From CAWAMD01 sp963783045 (GTDB lineage Bacteria; Actinomycetota; Nitriliruptoria; Nitriliruptorales; Nitriliruptoraceae), in NCBI GenBank assembly GCA_963783045.1, contig CAWAMD010000003.1:124001-188000 (forward strand): a DNA stretch of 64,000 bases, given 5' to 3'. Made by a program: the position numbers and the translations under genes. The notes under the pieces are model-generated. The model did no database searches. It saw nothing but the letters and a program-made list of their open reading frames with translations, and was not told the DNA's origin. Within the stretch, counting starts at the first letter, position 1, and every line of letters starts with the position of its first letter. This document shows, piece after piece, positions 34,986 through 44,234 of the stretch.

Positions 34986-35303
34986 ATGACGACCGACGAC
35001 ACCCATGCCGACGAGCTCGTACCGCTCGACGTCCTCGACCAGGAGCCGGACGTCGACGACCCGCACAGGCGGCTGCCGGTGGCCGTACCTGCATCGCCCT
35101 GTCACATCGGCGTCGCCAACGCGGCCCTCTCGGTCACGATGGGGTTCGCGCAGTCGGCCGGACTCCGAGGTCTCCGGACGGAGGTAGGGACGTGGAGTCC
35201 AAACTGTTCATGGCGCAGGTCGCCGGCAACCCGGATCCGAGCCAGCTTCCTGGCGGACAGGTCCTGCAGCAGCTCACGAACGGGATCATGGGCTGGGCGC
35301 TGA
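34986..35303 (+). CDS. Hypothetical protein, start of module 2
   Basis: From ATG 34986 it reads MTTDDTHADELVPLDVLDQE, DVDDPHRRLPVAVPASPCHI and NAALSVTMGFAQSAGLRGLR, about 70 plausible residues: acidic first, then neutral. The frame continues past the start of the pilin-like gene to a stop at 35303, which is unlikely to be the natural end; a stop near 35180 in another frame would fit if a base is missing. No family is recognised. It is the first gene after the divergent promoter region of module 2. Confidence 0.4.
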   Translation: MTTDDTHADELVPLDVLDQEPDVDDPHRRLPVAVPASPCHIGVANAALSVTMGFAQSAGLRGLRTEVGTWSPNCSWRRSPATRIRASFLADRSCSSSRTGSWAGR

Positions 35304-35488
35304 TCCTCGCCCTGGTCGCCCTGGTGATCTCGGCGGTGTCCTGGGCACTGGGCGCGAACTCGAACAACTACCAGTACGCGGTCGCCGGGAGGCGCGGTGT
35401 CGTGGTAGCCGGGCTGGCGGCGCTGCTGATCGGCGCTGCGCCGGCGATCATCAACTTCTTCTTCGACACCGGCATGGCCGTCCGATGA
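35192..35488 (+). CDS. DUF6112-like two-TM pilin-type protein, module 2
   Basis: 98 residues from a GTG at 35192 with GGAGG 7 nt upstream. Two hydrophobic segments (GWALILALVALVISAVSWAL and GVVVAGLAALLIGAAPAIIN) flank a polar loop; the C-terminus is FFFDTGMAVR. Size, topology and first position in the operon match the gene at 8792 and the DUF6112 family of actinobacterial conjugative elements, thought to supply the pilus or channel subunit. It ends in an ATGA overlap with the VirB8-like gene. Confidence 0.72.
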   Translation: MESKLFMAQVAGNPDPSQLPGGQVLQQLTNGIMGWALILALVALVISAVSWALGANSNNYQYAVAGRRGVVVAGLAALLIGAAPAIINFFFDTGMAVR

Positions 35489-36192
35489 CCGGGCCGGTGC
35501 GCCGATGGCTCCCCATCGTCGCCACCGCGGGGTTCGCCTTCGTCGGTGGCGTGGCCGTCGGCGGCCACCGGGTGTCGGCTCCGGTTCCCCCGGCCGGAGC
35601 CGACACCTCGGCGGTTGCGGACGCCGCAGGCGACGAGCCGACGATCGGCTCGCAGCGGAGCGACCCGAACGACCGGCACGAGGAAGGCGCGGTCCGCGCC
35701 GCGGTCCTGCTCACGACCGTGTTCGACGGGGTCGGGCTCCTCGACGACCAGCGCCGCGATGACCTACTGGACGCCCATGCCGCGGCCGACCACCGCCGCG
35801 AGTTGGGTCGGACGCTCGGCGACGTTGCCCGTCTGGTCCGCGAGGAGCTCGACGTGGACGCCGCCGATCTGCGCAGCGCGGAGTTCGTCTGGCGGTCCGT
35901 TCCGGCGGGTGTCCGGATCGAGTCCTTCACGGCCCAACGGTCGGTCGTGGCGGTGTGGGGCACGGGCATCGTGATCGCGCGCGGGGTTCCGCTCGTCCAG
36001 CCGGGCTGGCGCACCACTCGTGTCGAGATGGCGTGGGAAGACGACGCCTGGCGGCTGGTGGCCTTCCGCTCGGAGGCTGGCCCTCAGCCGCCGGCGGTCG
36101 GGGGGACGCCGGAAGCGGGTCTCCAGGCTCGGCTCATCAATGACTTCGATCCGATCCCGCTGGCCGTGGCGGGCACAGGGGACCTCCGGTGA
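35485..36192 (+). CDS. VirB8-like bitopic conjugation protein, module 2
   Basis: 235 residues: an N-terminal membrane segment (WLPIVATAGFAFVGGVAVGG) and an exported domain with a helical first half (AVRAAVLLTTVFDGVGLLDD, ELGRTLGDVARLVREELDV) and a beta-rich second half (VAVWGTGIVIARGVPLVQPG, VEMAWEDDAWRLVAFRSEAG). This is the VirB8/TcpC topology. It is flanked by ATGA overlaps with the pilin-like and VirB6-like genes and corresponds to 8042 in module 1, though the two share little sequence. The frame is intact. Confidence 0.65.
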   Translation: MTGPVRRWLPIVATAGFAFVGGVAVGGHRVSAPVPPAGADTSAVADAAGDEPTIGSQRSDPNDRHEEGAVRAAVLLTTVFDGVGLLDDQRRDDLLDAHAAADHRRELGRTLGDVARLVREELDVDAADLRSAEFVWRSVPAGVRIESFTAQRSVVAVWGTGIVIARGVPLVQPGWRTTRVEMAWEDDAWRLVAFRSEAGPQPPAVGGTPEAGLQARLINDFDPIPLAVAGTGDLR

Positions 36193-37637
36193 CCGGCGCA
36201 TCTTCGTTCCGAAAGCTGCGCGGGCTCGCCGGCTGCGTCACCGTGACGCTGCTCGTCGTGCTGGCCGCCCCCGCTGTGGCCAGCGCCTCCGAAGCGGACG
36301 ACGAGGTCCTCGTCGTCGCGCAGGAGGACGATGGGCAGAGCGGCCTCTGCGGTCTCGCCCCGGGCGTGATCGGCGATGTGTGCGACGCGGTCGGTGGCGT
36401 GGTCGGTGACGGAGTCGGACTCGTGGTCGGCGGTGGCGCGAACGCCGTGCTCGGAGCGATGGTGAGCTTCGTGGTCGACGGCGCAGGGTGGCTGCTCGAG
36501 CGCCTCGCGACGTTCATCGACTCGTCGACCCGCCCCGATCTGCAGTCGGGTTGGTTCCGGGCGGCGTACCGGGACATGGCCCTGATCGGCATGCTCGGGC
36601 TTCTGCCGTTCCTGCTGCTCGCGCTGGTCCAAGCGCTCATCCGGCAGGACGTCCCGATGATGCTGCGAGCGACGTTCGGGTACGTCCCGATCGCCGCGAT
36701 CGGCACGGCGGGCGCGATCGTGGTCATCGATCTCCTGGTGACCTTGACCGACCAGCTGTCGGGGTGGATCGCCCGCGGGTTGGGCAGCGACCTCTCGTCC
36801 TTCGCTACCGGGGTGGGGACGGCGCTGGCGACGATCTCGGCACCCTCGGGCGGCGCCGTCGCCGGGTTGGCGGCGCTGATCGGTGCGGCCGTGATCGCGT
36901 TCGCGGCGTTCGTGATCTGGCTCGAGCTCCTGTTGCGGCAGGCCGCGATCTACGTGGCGGTGCTCTTCCTCCCTCTCGGGTTCATGGCGATGGTGTGGCC
37001 GGCCACGGCGCACTGGGTCCGCCGTCTCACCCAGGGGCTGGTGGCGATCATCCTGTCGAAGTTCGTCATCGTTGCCGTCATGGCGCTGGCGGCCAGCGCG
37101 CTCGACGCCGACGTCGCCGACGAGGGGTTCGGCGTCGTGATGTCCGGGGGCGCACTGCTCGGGCTGGCGGCGCTGGCGCCCTACGTGCTGCTGCGTCTCA
37201 TCCCGGTCTTCGACGCCGGCATGTCGAGCCAGCTCGAGGGCACGTTCCGGCGACCGACCGCGGCCGTGGCACCGCCGGCAGCCGGGAGCCGGGTGACGAG
37301 CATGATCCGACAGCGCGTCGGAGCCGGATCCTCCGCAGCTGGAGGCACATCCGGCGTCGGACTCGGCGGGGTAGGTGGGACCACTGCCGCCGTACCTGCG
37401 ACCGCGGGGGCGGGGGTATCGGGCGCGGCTACAGCCGGCGCCGGGCTGGCGGCAGCTGGAGCCGTGGCCGGAGCCCGGGGTGGGGCCAGCGCGGCACGCC
37501 GCCACTCGGCCGGGGTGAGCGACGTCGTCGCGAGCGCCAACGGTTCGCCCGACCGGAGAGCGAACGCCAGCCGTCCGACGCTCAACGGGACGAAGCCGCA
37601 CACGACGCCCCCAGCGAGGTCGGAGGATGACCAGTGA
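36189..37637 (+). CDS. VirB6/TrbL-like polytopic membrane protein, module 2
   Basis: 482 residues with a signal-like N-terminus (VTVTLLVVLAAPAVASASEA), a soluble acidic segment, then at least six membrane segments between residues 60 and 340 (for example MALIGMLGLLPFLLLALVQA, AIYVAVLFLPLGFMAMVWPA, LVAIILSKFVIVAVMALAAS). The tail is Gly/Ala/Ser-rich. The pattern and position are those of VirB6/TrbL channel proteins and match 6762 in module 1, but this copy has an extra exported N-terminal segment. It is coupled to its neighbours by ATGA overlaps. The frame is intact. Confidence 0.72.
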   Translation: MTGASSFRKLRGLAGCVTVTLLVVLAAPAVASASEADDEVLVVAQEDDGQSGLCGLAPGVIGDVCDAVGGVVGDGVGLVVGGGANAVLGAMVSFVVDGAGWLLERLATFIDSSTRPDLQSGWFRAAYRDMALIGMLGLLPFLLLALVQALIRQDVPMMLRATFGYVPIAAIGTAGAIVVIDLLVTLTDQLSGWIARGLGSDLSSFATGVGTALATISAPSGGAVAGLAALIGAAVIAFAAFVIWLELLLRQAAIYVAVLFLPLGFMAMVWPATAHWVRRLTQGLVAIILSKFVIVAVMALAASALDADVADEGFGVVMSGGALLGLAALAPYVLLRLIPVFDAGMSSQLEGTFRRPTAAVAPPAAGSRVTSMIRQRVGAGSSAAGGTSGVGLGGVGGTTAAVPATAGAGVSGAATAGAGLAAAGAVAGARGGASAARRHSAGVSDVVASANGSPDRRANASRPTLNGTKPHTTPPARSEDDQ

Positions 37638-39124
37638 GTGCCCAGTACGAGTTCGGGTCGGCAACCGAGGACCGCACTCTGGTCATGGGTCTCCGCGCCA
37701 GCCAGGTGGCCATCCTCGCGGGTGGGCTCACCATCGCGGTCGGGCTCGCCCGCGCCGGAGGTGGCTCAGCGTCCTCGTTCGGAGTTGCCGCGCTCTGCGT
37801 CGGCGTCGCAGCCGGCCTGGCGCTCTGGCCGATCGGCGGGCAGACCCTCGACGAGTGGATCCCGATCGCCATGCGGTGGTCGGTCTCGCACCTGCGCCGT
37901 CAGCGCCGGCGGTTCAGCGAGCTCCCGCTCCTCGGGCATGCCGCCGACGGCGAGGCGATCCAGGCACCGCCGGACACGCTCGCGGGAGTTCGCATCCTCG
38001 TCGTGCCGGTCGAGGGATCATCGGGGCGCGAGATCGGAGTTGCCCACGACGCGCGTGCAGGGACCTACACGGCGGTGCTGTCGGTGCGGGGTCGGTCGTT
38101 CCAGCTCGCCGACACACCCGACCGGCAGCGGCGCCTCGCTGCCTGGGGAAGCCTGTTGTCAGGGCTCGCTCGGGCCGCATCACCGATCCATCGCATCCAA
38201 TGGGTCGAACGCACGGCTCCCGAGGATGCTGACGCCATGGGCCGTTACCTCGCAGCAGCCCGGGCGGTGCCCCGCGATCACCCCACGCTCGAGTCCTACC
38301 TCGAACTCGTCGATCGCGCAGGACCGGCGGCGCCAGCCCACGAGTCGCTCGTCGTCGTCAGCGTCGCGACCCGTCGCGCCAAGCGGGCGATCCGGCAGGC
38401 TGGTGGCGGTCACGACGGCGCTGTGCAGGTCCTGCTGCGCGAACTGCACAGCCTGCGTCGGCACCTCGCGTCGGCCGATCTCACGGTCGACGGGATCCTG
38501 ACACCGCGGCTGCTCGCCGGCGCCATGCGAACAGCGTTCGACCCGCACGCCCGTGCGGCGCTGGCCCGCCGGGCCACGGCCGCAGGCGACGAGGGCGGGA
38601 CCGATCCTGCAAACGCGTGGCCGCTGTCGACCGAGGTGCACTGGTCGTCGTACCGCACCGCGGACGTGTGGCATGCGACGTACTGGGTCGCCCAGTGGCC
38701 CCGCTCCCCCGTCGGCGCGGACTTCCTCGGGCCGCTGCTGCTGGGTACGACCGCGATGCGGACGGTGTCGGTCACGATGGAGCCGGTCAGCCCGCTGCGG
38801 GCGCACCGGGAAGTCGAGCATGCCGTCCTCAAGAGCCAGGCCGACGAGGAGCTCCGCGCCCGCGCCGGGTTCGCTGCAACCGCCCGTCGCCGCCGCGCTC
38901 AGGAGACCGCCGCCCGGCGCGAGCAGGAGCTCGCCGACGGGCACGCCGACTACCGCCTGTCCGGCTACGTCACGGTCACGGCCGGCTCGCCGGACGAGCT
39001 CGAAGCCGCCTGCGGTGAGGTCGAACAGGCCGCCCAACAGTCGTTCCTCGAGCTGCGGCGCCTCCACGGACGTCAGGACGAGGCGTTCACGTGGACGCTG
39101 CCGCTCGGGCGGGGGCTGCGATGA
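37634..39124 (+). CDS. SCO6880-family conjugation protein, module 2
   Basis: 496 residues, nearly the same length as the first copy (497). Two N-terminal hydrophobic segments (VAILAGGLTIAVGLARAGG and AALCVGVAAGLALWPIGG) are followed by the large soluble domain with RRAKRAIRQAGGGHDGAVQV, WHATYWVAQWPRSPVGADFL and LELRRLHGRQDEAFTWTLPL. It lies immediately before VirB4 with an ATGA overlap, as in all such actinobacterial modules. The two copies are clearly diverged paralogues rather than a recent duplication. The frame is intact. Confidence 0.82.
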   Translation: MSAQYEFGSATEDRTLVMGLRASQVAILAGGLTIAVGLARAGGGSASSFGVAALCVGVAAGLALWPIGGQTLDEWIPIAMRWSVSHLRRQRRRFSELPLLGHAADGEAIQAPPDTLAGVRILVVPVEGSSGREIGVAHDARAGTYTAVLSVRGRSFQLADTPDRQRRLAAWGSLLSGLARAASPIHRIQWVERTAPEDADAMGRYLAAARAVPRDHPTLESYLELVDRAGPAAPAHESLVVVSVATRRAKRAIRQAGGGHDGAVQVLLRELHSLRRHLASADLTVDGILTPRLLAGAMRTAFDPHARAALARRATAAGDEGGTDPANAWPLSTEVHWSSYRTADVWHATYWVAQWPRSPVGADFLGPLLLGTTAMRTVSVTMEPVSPLRAHREVEHAVLKSQADEELRARAGFAATARRRRAQETAARREQELADGHADYRLSGYVTVTAGSPDELEAACGEVEQAAQQSFLELRRLHGRQDEAFTWTLPLGRGLR

Positions 39125-40370
39125 GCGACGGGCGGTGCTGGGTCACATCGGGTGTCGACCGCACACCTGCAAGCCGCGTACCCCTTCGTGACCGAGGGCG
39201 GGCTCGGTGGTCGGGGCGTCTACGTCGGCCGTGAAGTGCTCGGCGGGGCGTTCTGCTTCGACCCGTGGGTGCTGTACGAGCAGGGGACGTCTGACCAACC
39301 CGAACATGCTCGTCGCCGGACAGGTCGGACGCGGCAAGTCCTCCTTCGTCAAGACCTACCTGTGGCGCCAGCAGGTGTTCGGCCGACGCGCCTGGATCGT
39401 CGACCCGAAGGGCGAGTACGGACCGCTCGCCGAGGCGTGCGGCGTGGAGCCCGTCCGTCTCGGGCCAGGACTCGGGGTCCGCCTGAACCCGTTGGACGCC
39501 AGCGGCGACGCGCCGGAGGAGGAGGTCGCACGCCAGCGGCTCCGACTGCTCACGTCGCTGGCCGCCGCGTCGCTGGGTCGAAGTCTCCAGCCCGATGAGC
39601 AGACGGCCTGCCAGCTGGCTCTGGCAACCGCAGCCTCGGCACATCGCGACGGGCTGGTGCTGCCACACGTCGTCGAGGCGCTCCTGCGACCTGAGGCCGA
39701 GGCCGCTGCCGAGGTCGCGACGGACGCCGACGCGCTGGCCGCCGCCGGGCGGCAGGTCGCGCTCGAGCTACGCCGCCTGTGCCAGGGCGACCTCGCTGGC
39801 ATGTTCGATGCGCCGACCACGACGGGCCTGGACCTCTCCGCTCCGGTGGTCGTTCTGGACCTGTCCGCCCTCTACGGGTCACCGGCGCTCGGACTGCTCA
39901 TGCTGTGCGCGACGGCATGGCTGCAGTCCGCGTTGCGGCGAGGATCGGACGAACGCACCGTCGTCGTCGTCGACGAGGCGTGGGCCGTGCTCCGGGAGCT
40001 CGAGATCGCCCGGTGGCTGCAGGCGTCGTGGAAGCTCTCACGCCAGTACGGCGTGTCCAACGTCGCCGTCATCCACCGGCTGTCCGACCTCCAAGCAGCC
40101 GGTGCCGCGGGGTCGGAGCAGGTGGCGCTGGCGCGCGGGCTCCTCGCCGACTCCGAGACCCGCGTCATCTACGGCCAGTCCCCCGCGGAGACCGCCGCCG
40201 CCCGCGAGCTGCTCGGCCTGACCGACGTCGAGGCGGAGGTGCTGCCCCAGCTCGGCCGCGGCGTGGCGTTGTGGCGTGTCGGCACGCGCTCCTTCCTCGT
40301 CGAGCACGCCCTCGGCGGGCACGAACGGACCCTGGTGGACACGGACTCGAGGATGGGAGCTCAGGCGTGA
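39121..40370 (+). pseudogene. VirB4-like conjugation ATPase, module 2, N-terminus in broken frame
   Basis: About 415 codons. From ATG 39121 (ATGA overlap) the first 60 codons need two frame changes (near 39150 and 39295) to read STAHLQAAYPFVTEGGLGGR then VYVGREVLGGAFCFDPWVLY. From 39296 onward it is intact: Walker A LVAGQVGRGKSSFVKTY, AWIVDPKGEYGPLAEACGVE, Walker B TVVVVDEAWAVLRELEIARW and VIHRLSDLQAAGAAGSEQVA. It energises the second secretion channel. It is shorter at the N-terminus than the first copy (5279). It ends GTGA with the TraG gene. Confidence 0.82.
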
Positions 40371-42059
40371 GCGGCACTCACGGACGCGGACCGTCACAGC
40401 CGGTCGGTGTGACAGCCGGGCTCAGCCCGGTCGAGCTGATCGCGACCTACGCGATGGGGCTGCTGCTGATCGGGACCGGCTGGATGTGGGCCACCGCCCA
40501 GCTGTCCACGTTCGCGACCTCGGGGTCGTGGCTGCCACTACGCCCTGGCCAGGCGGCACCGGTCACACTGTCGATCTGGCAGACACCGGGAGCTCCGGCC
40601 TCGGCCTTCCCAGGCGAGGTCGCGGATCGTGTCGCCGGGCCTCTGGTGTTCTGGCCGACCGCAGTCGTCCTGCTCGCCGTCGCGCTCGCGCCACTCGTGT
40701 GGTGGCTCGGCCGGCGGACTCCCGGGAGCCGCGAGGACAGCGGTGCCAGCTGGGCGACCGCGCGCGACCTCAAGCCTCTCGCCGTGCCTCGCCCCACTCC
40801 CGGACGGCTGACGCTCGGTGAGGGCCCGGGCAAGCGCCTGCTCGCGACCGAGGCCGGGCACTCCCTGCTCGTGCTCGGTCCGACCCAGTCCGGGAAGACC
40901 TCCGGTCTGGCCATCCCGGCGATCCTCGAGTGGCCCGGACCGGTCGTGGCGACATCGGTGAAGGCCGACCTACTCAAGGACACGATCGAGACCCGTCGGT
41001 CGCGGGGCGACGTGTGGGTGTACGACCCGTCGACGAGCGTCACGGGCGTCGAGCGTTCGACGTGGACGCCACTCGCTGGCTGCGACACCTGGCGCGGGGC
41101 GCTTCGGACCGCGTCATGGATGGCCCAGGCCGCCCGGGACCGTCAACTCGGGGAGAACGACTTCTGGTCCGCGAACGCCGCCAAGCTCCTCGCGCCGCTG
41201 CTGTTCGCGGCTCGGGCGGCAGACCTGTCCATCTCCGATGTCGTGCGCTGGGTCGACATCCACGACACCGAGGAGGTCGCGCTGCTGCTCAAGCTCACGG
41301 GCAACGAGGAGGCACTCGCAGCCGCAACCGCGTCGTGGAAGCGCGACGAGCGGACGAAGTCATCGGTCTACACGACCGCCGAGACCGTGCTTGCCGCCTA
41401 CGCCGACCCGCAGGTCGCGGCGTCAGCCGTGTCGTGCGACATCGACACCGACCGACTGCTCGACGGAGGCGGCCACACCCTGTACGTCTCGGCGCCGCTG
41501 CACGAACAGGCTCGGCTACGCCCACTGTTCACCACCCTCGTCCAGACGGTGCTCGCCGCCGCCTACGAGAAGGCCGCCTCCAAGGGACGTCTCGACCCGC
41601 CGCTGCTCCTGGTGCTCGACGAGGCAGCGAACATCGCGCCGCTGCGCGACCTGGCCCAGATCGCCTCGACCGCCGCTGGTCTCGGCATCCAGCTCGTGAC
41701 CGTCTGGCAGGACCGGGCCCAGATCGTCGCACCGCTACGGCGACGCCGCCGACACGGTCGTGAACAACCACCGCGCGAAGTTGCTCCTGTCCGGCATCAC
41801 CGACTCGAAGACAACGACCGAGCTCGCCCAGCTCATCGGGGACGCCAGCGTCGCCCGCCGATCGACGACCGTCGACGCTGATGGACGAACCTCGGCAACA
41901 CATGCGACCCAGAACCAGCCGCTCACCTCGGCCGCCAGTCTCCGTCAGCTCCGTCCGTTCGAAGGCGTGCTGATCTACGGCCACCTTCCGCCGGCGATGA
42001 TCAAGCTTCGCCCGTGGTTCCGTCACGCCTCTCGGCGCGGTCGATCGCGAGCGACGTAG
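40367..42059 (+). pseudogene. VirD4/TraG-type coupling protein, module 2, one frame break
   Basis: About 564 codons from GTG 40367 (GTGA overlap). Two N-terminal membrane segments (LIATYAMGLLLIGTGWMWAT and PTAVVLLAVALAPLVWWLGR) precede Walker A SLLVLGPTQSGKTSGLAIPA, VVATSVKADLLKDTIETRRS, Walker B PPLLLVLDEAANIAPLRDLA and LVTVWQDRAQIVA. Near 41735 one base too many (CACCGCTAC for expected CACGCTAC) shifts the frame; the continuation RYGDAADTVVNNHRAKLLLS to the stop at 42059 restores the family C-terminus. Apart from this the gene is complete and is the better preserved of the two coupling proteins. Confidence 0.85.
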
Positions 42060-42140
42060 TCGGTGTCCACAGCCGGACGCCGATCTCTCGCGCTGCGACG
42101 AACTGCTGCCGGCTACAACGTCACCTACGAAGGAGGCAGC

Positions 42141-42311
42141 ATGGACGAGACCCCCGGCATCACCGCGGACGACCTCCCTGAGATCTACCGCGAGGGCTAT
42201 CTCCACGCCATCGAGGCCGCACGCGAAGAGCACGACCCGGCGACCGAGTGGGAGGCCTTCCGCGAGTACCTGTGGGTCGCGCTCGTCCGGGTCTTCGGCG
42301 TCGATGCCTGA
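42141..42311 (+). CDS. Small acidic hypothetical protein (56 aa)
   Basis: From ATG 42141, with GGAGG 5 nt upstream, it reads MDETPGITADDLPEIYREGY and continues to LVRVFGVDA. It is acidic and helical with no motif. It is 81 nt after the coupling-protein gene and is the last gene of the second secretion operon. The ribosome-binding site and normal codon use support it; the function is unknown. Confidence 0.6.
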   Translation: MDETPGITADDLPEIYREGYLHAIEAAREEHDPATEWEAFREYLWVALVRVFGVDA

Positions 42312-42413
42312 AGGCGCGCGTGCCTGACTGCCTCATCTTGGTTCCCGCGCTTCGCACCCGCCCGGAAGTCCCCTGACGGCGGGTCGCGGGGCGGCGTCGC
42401 TGGCGCCCTGCGG

Positions 42414-43658
42414 CTACTGGTCGTATCCGCCGGCGCCGGCTGCAAGGATGTCGCAGGCGGGAGCATCGAAGCGGCGGATGGTGAACGTGGCTGTTGCGCC
42501 GCTATCGATCTGATCACGGTCGGCGAAACCGTGGTCAACCGAAAGGAGCTGGCCGTCGCTGTCGAAGCAGGCGACGTTGATGCCGATGGGTCCGTCGACG
42601 GTGATGTCGTGGGGATTGGCGATGCTGCCCGTGAACGAGCCCGACCCGGTGGTCGAGATGTCTGTGACGTCGAGAGCCATGATGTTCTCGAAGTCGCCCA
42701 GCCCTTCCGTGTAGTCCGCCGTGGCGTCGATCGTTGAGCCATCGGGGATGTCCTCGCCGACGAACACGTAGCCGATGGCGGCCGCGCCTCGAGGATGACG
42801 TTCGGTTCGATTGACTGTGACCGTCCGGATCCGATCGTTTCGCCGTCAGGCCCGGTGACCCGCCCCGACACTTCGAGGCGGGAGATCGGCCCGCCGGTGC
42901 GGTTGACGGCGATGAAAGGCATCAGCTGGCCGTCGGGTGGGCCGAATGTCAGAACGACACCGTCGCCGTCGGGCAGGGTCAATTCACCAGTGGTGTACAG
43001 GCTCGAGTAGGCCTGGGGAGTCTCGGGGAGTTGGGCGCCGGTGGGGCTGGCCTCAGGTTGCCCAGCAGGCGTCTCACCGCAGGTGGGCACGCCGTCGTCC
43101 GGCAGCTCGTCGAGAACCTGCTTGTACTGGTCGGCCTGCTCGGGAGTGAGCGATCCGGCAACCCGCAGGTAGATCAGCCCGTCGAGCCAGTGATATTCGG
43201 TGAACATCGGGCTGGAGGAGGTGACTTCGTCGACGTACTCGGCGCGCTGCTGGGCGTCCTGATCGTTGTCGAACACCTCGATGGACGCACCAGCGTCGAT
43301 GCCGGCGTCGACGCCACGGCCTGTGCGCTGGTCAGCGAGCGCGGCCTTGGACGTGTACTGACCGGGCCGCCCGAGCTGTTCGTTCGGGTCGTTCTCGGCG
43401 GTGTAGTCGAGGATGTCATCGATGGGAAGGTCGGGCTGGCAGGCGAACCACTCAGCGAGGTTGCCCGCGGTCGCCGGCCGCAGCTCCTCTTCCGCTTCCG
43501 TGGGATCGGGGCTCGCCGCCAGGCCCTGATCGGGGCTGGTTGTCTGGGTGGAGGCCGCCGGACTGGGACTGTTGTCGTCACCCGGGCTACTGCTGCCGCA
43601 GCCAGCGGCCATGACGGCGACGGCGATCAGGGCGGTGTGGATTTCGGCTGACGCGCAT
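42414..43658 (-). pseudogene. Large lipoprotein, two frame breaks
   Basis: About 414 codons. ATG 43658 has GGGGGA upstream, but the signal peptide (SAEIHTALIAVAVMAAGC with lipobox) is one base out of frame with it. The body is then continuous from CGSSSPGDDNSPSPAASTQT to SQSIEPNVILEARPPSA. Near 42785 the frame moves again to IGYVFVGEDIPDGSTIDATA and runs to AAGAGGYDQ at 42414. The middle has a DUF-like helical region (NLAEWFACQPDLPIDDILDY), and the last 150 residues are beta-rich (DFENIMALDVTDISTTGSGS), resembling FxLYD-type surface domains. It is probably an outer-face lipoprotein of unknown function, oriented opposite to module 2. Confidence 0.6.
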
Positions 43659-43790
43659 CTGTTCCCCCATGGACGGCAGTGGTTCTGCACCAGTACGACG
43701 CGGTTGAGGGTAGGCCAGGACGCCAAGGAACCCACGACGCGGGCGGCTATGCGCGGCACGTTGCCGTCACGACTGCGCGCGCAACCACCG

Positions 43791-44234
43791 CTATGACGGG
43801 TTGCGTCCGTCACCGTGGGCAGACGAGGGCGCATCGGAGGGCGGGTCGCCTTGGGAGGCGAAGATCAGGTCTGTAGGGGCGGGTGGAACCTCGGCCGCCC
43901 AGACCTGGGCATATGCCTCTGCGAGGAGTGGCCAGATCTGCTGCAGTCCGTCCTCAGCCGACTGGATCTCGCTGGCCAGGTCTCCGGACACGACGAAGTC
44001 GTGCGGGATGACGCGACCGGCCGCGTCTCGTCGCCCGTCTGGATCAGGAAAGCGCAGGGCACCCTTCCCAGCGGCGAGGCGCCACACCGTCGGCTCGTCC
44101 CCGAGGCCCTCGAAGATGCGTTCATACTCCGGAAGCGGGTCGGATAGCCCTCCGTCGAGGAGGAACCGGAATCCCCAGTGGCGCCCCCGAGTGGCCCAGA
44201 TGAGCCCCTCGGGTACGTCTTCGCCGGGACTCAC
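43791..44234 (-). CDS. Hypothetical partner of the GTPase
   Basis: 147 residues, soluble, intact, overlapping the GTPase gene by 4 nt, so the two are co-translated. It begins MSPGEDVPEGLIWATRGRHW and contains GFRFLLDGGLSDPLPEYERI, GALRFPDPDGRRDAAGRVIP (a conserved-looking core) and SAEDGLQQIWPLLAEAYAQV. I do not recognise the family with certainty. By analogy with described GTPase-associated systems it may be a regulator or substrate adaptor of the GTPase. The C-terminal 25 residues are low complexity. Confidence 0.55.
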   Translation of the reverse strand: MSPGEDVPEGLIWATRGRHWGFRFLLDGGLSDPLPEYERIFEGLGDEPTVWRLAAGKGALRFPDPDGRRDAAGRVIPHDFVVSGDLASEIQSAEDGLQQIWPLLAEAYAQVWAAEVPPAPTDLIFASQGDPPSDAPSSAHGDGRNPS

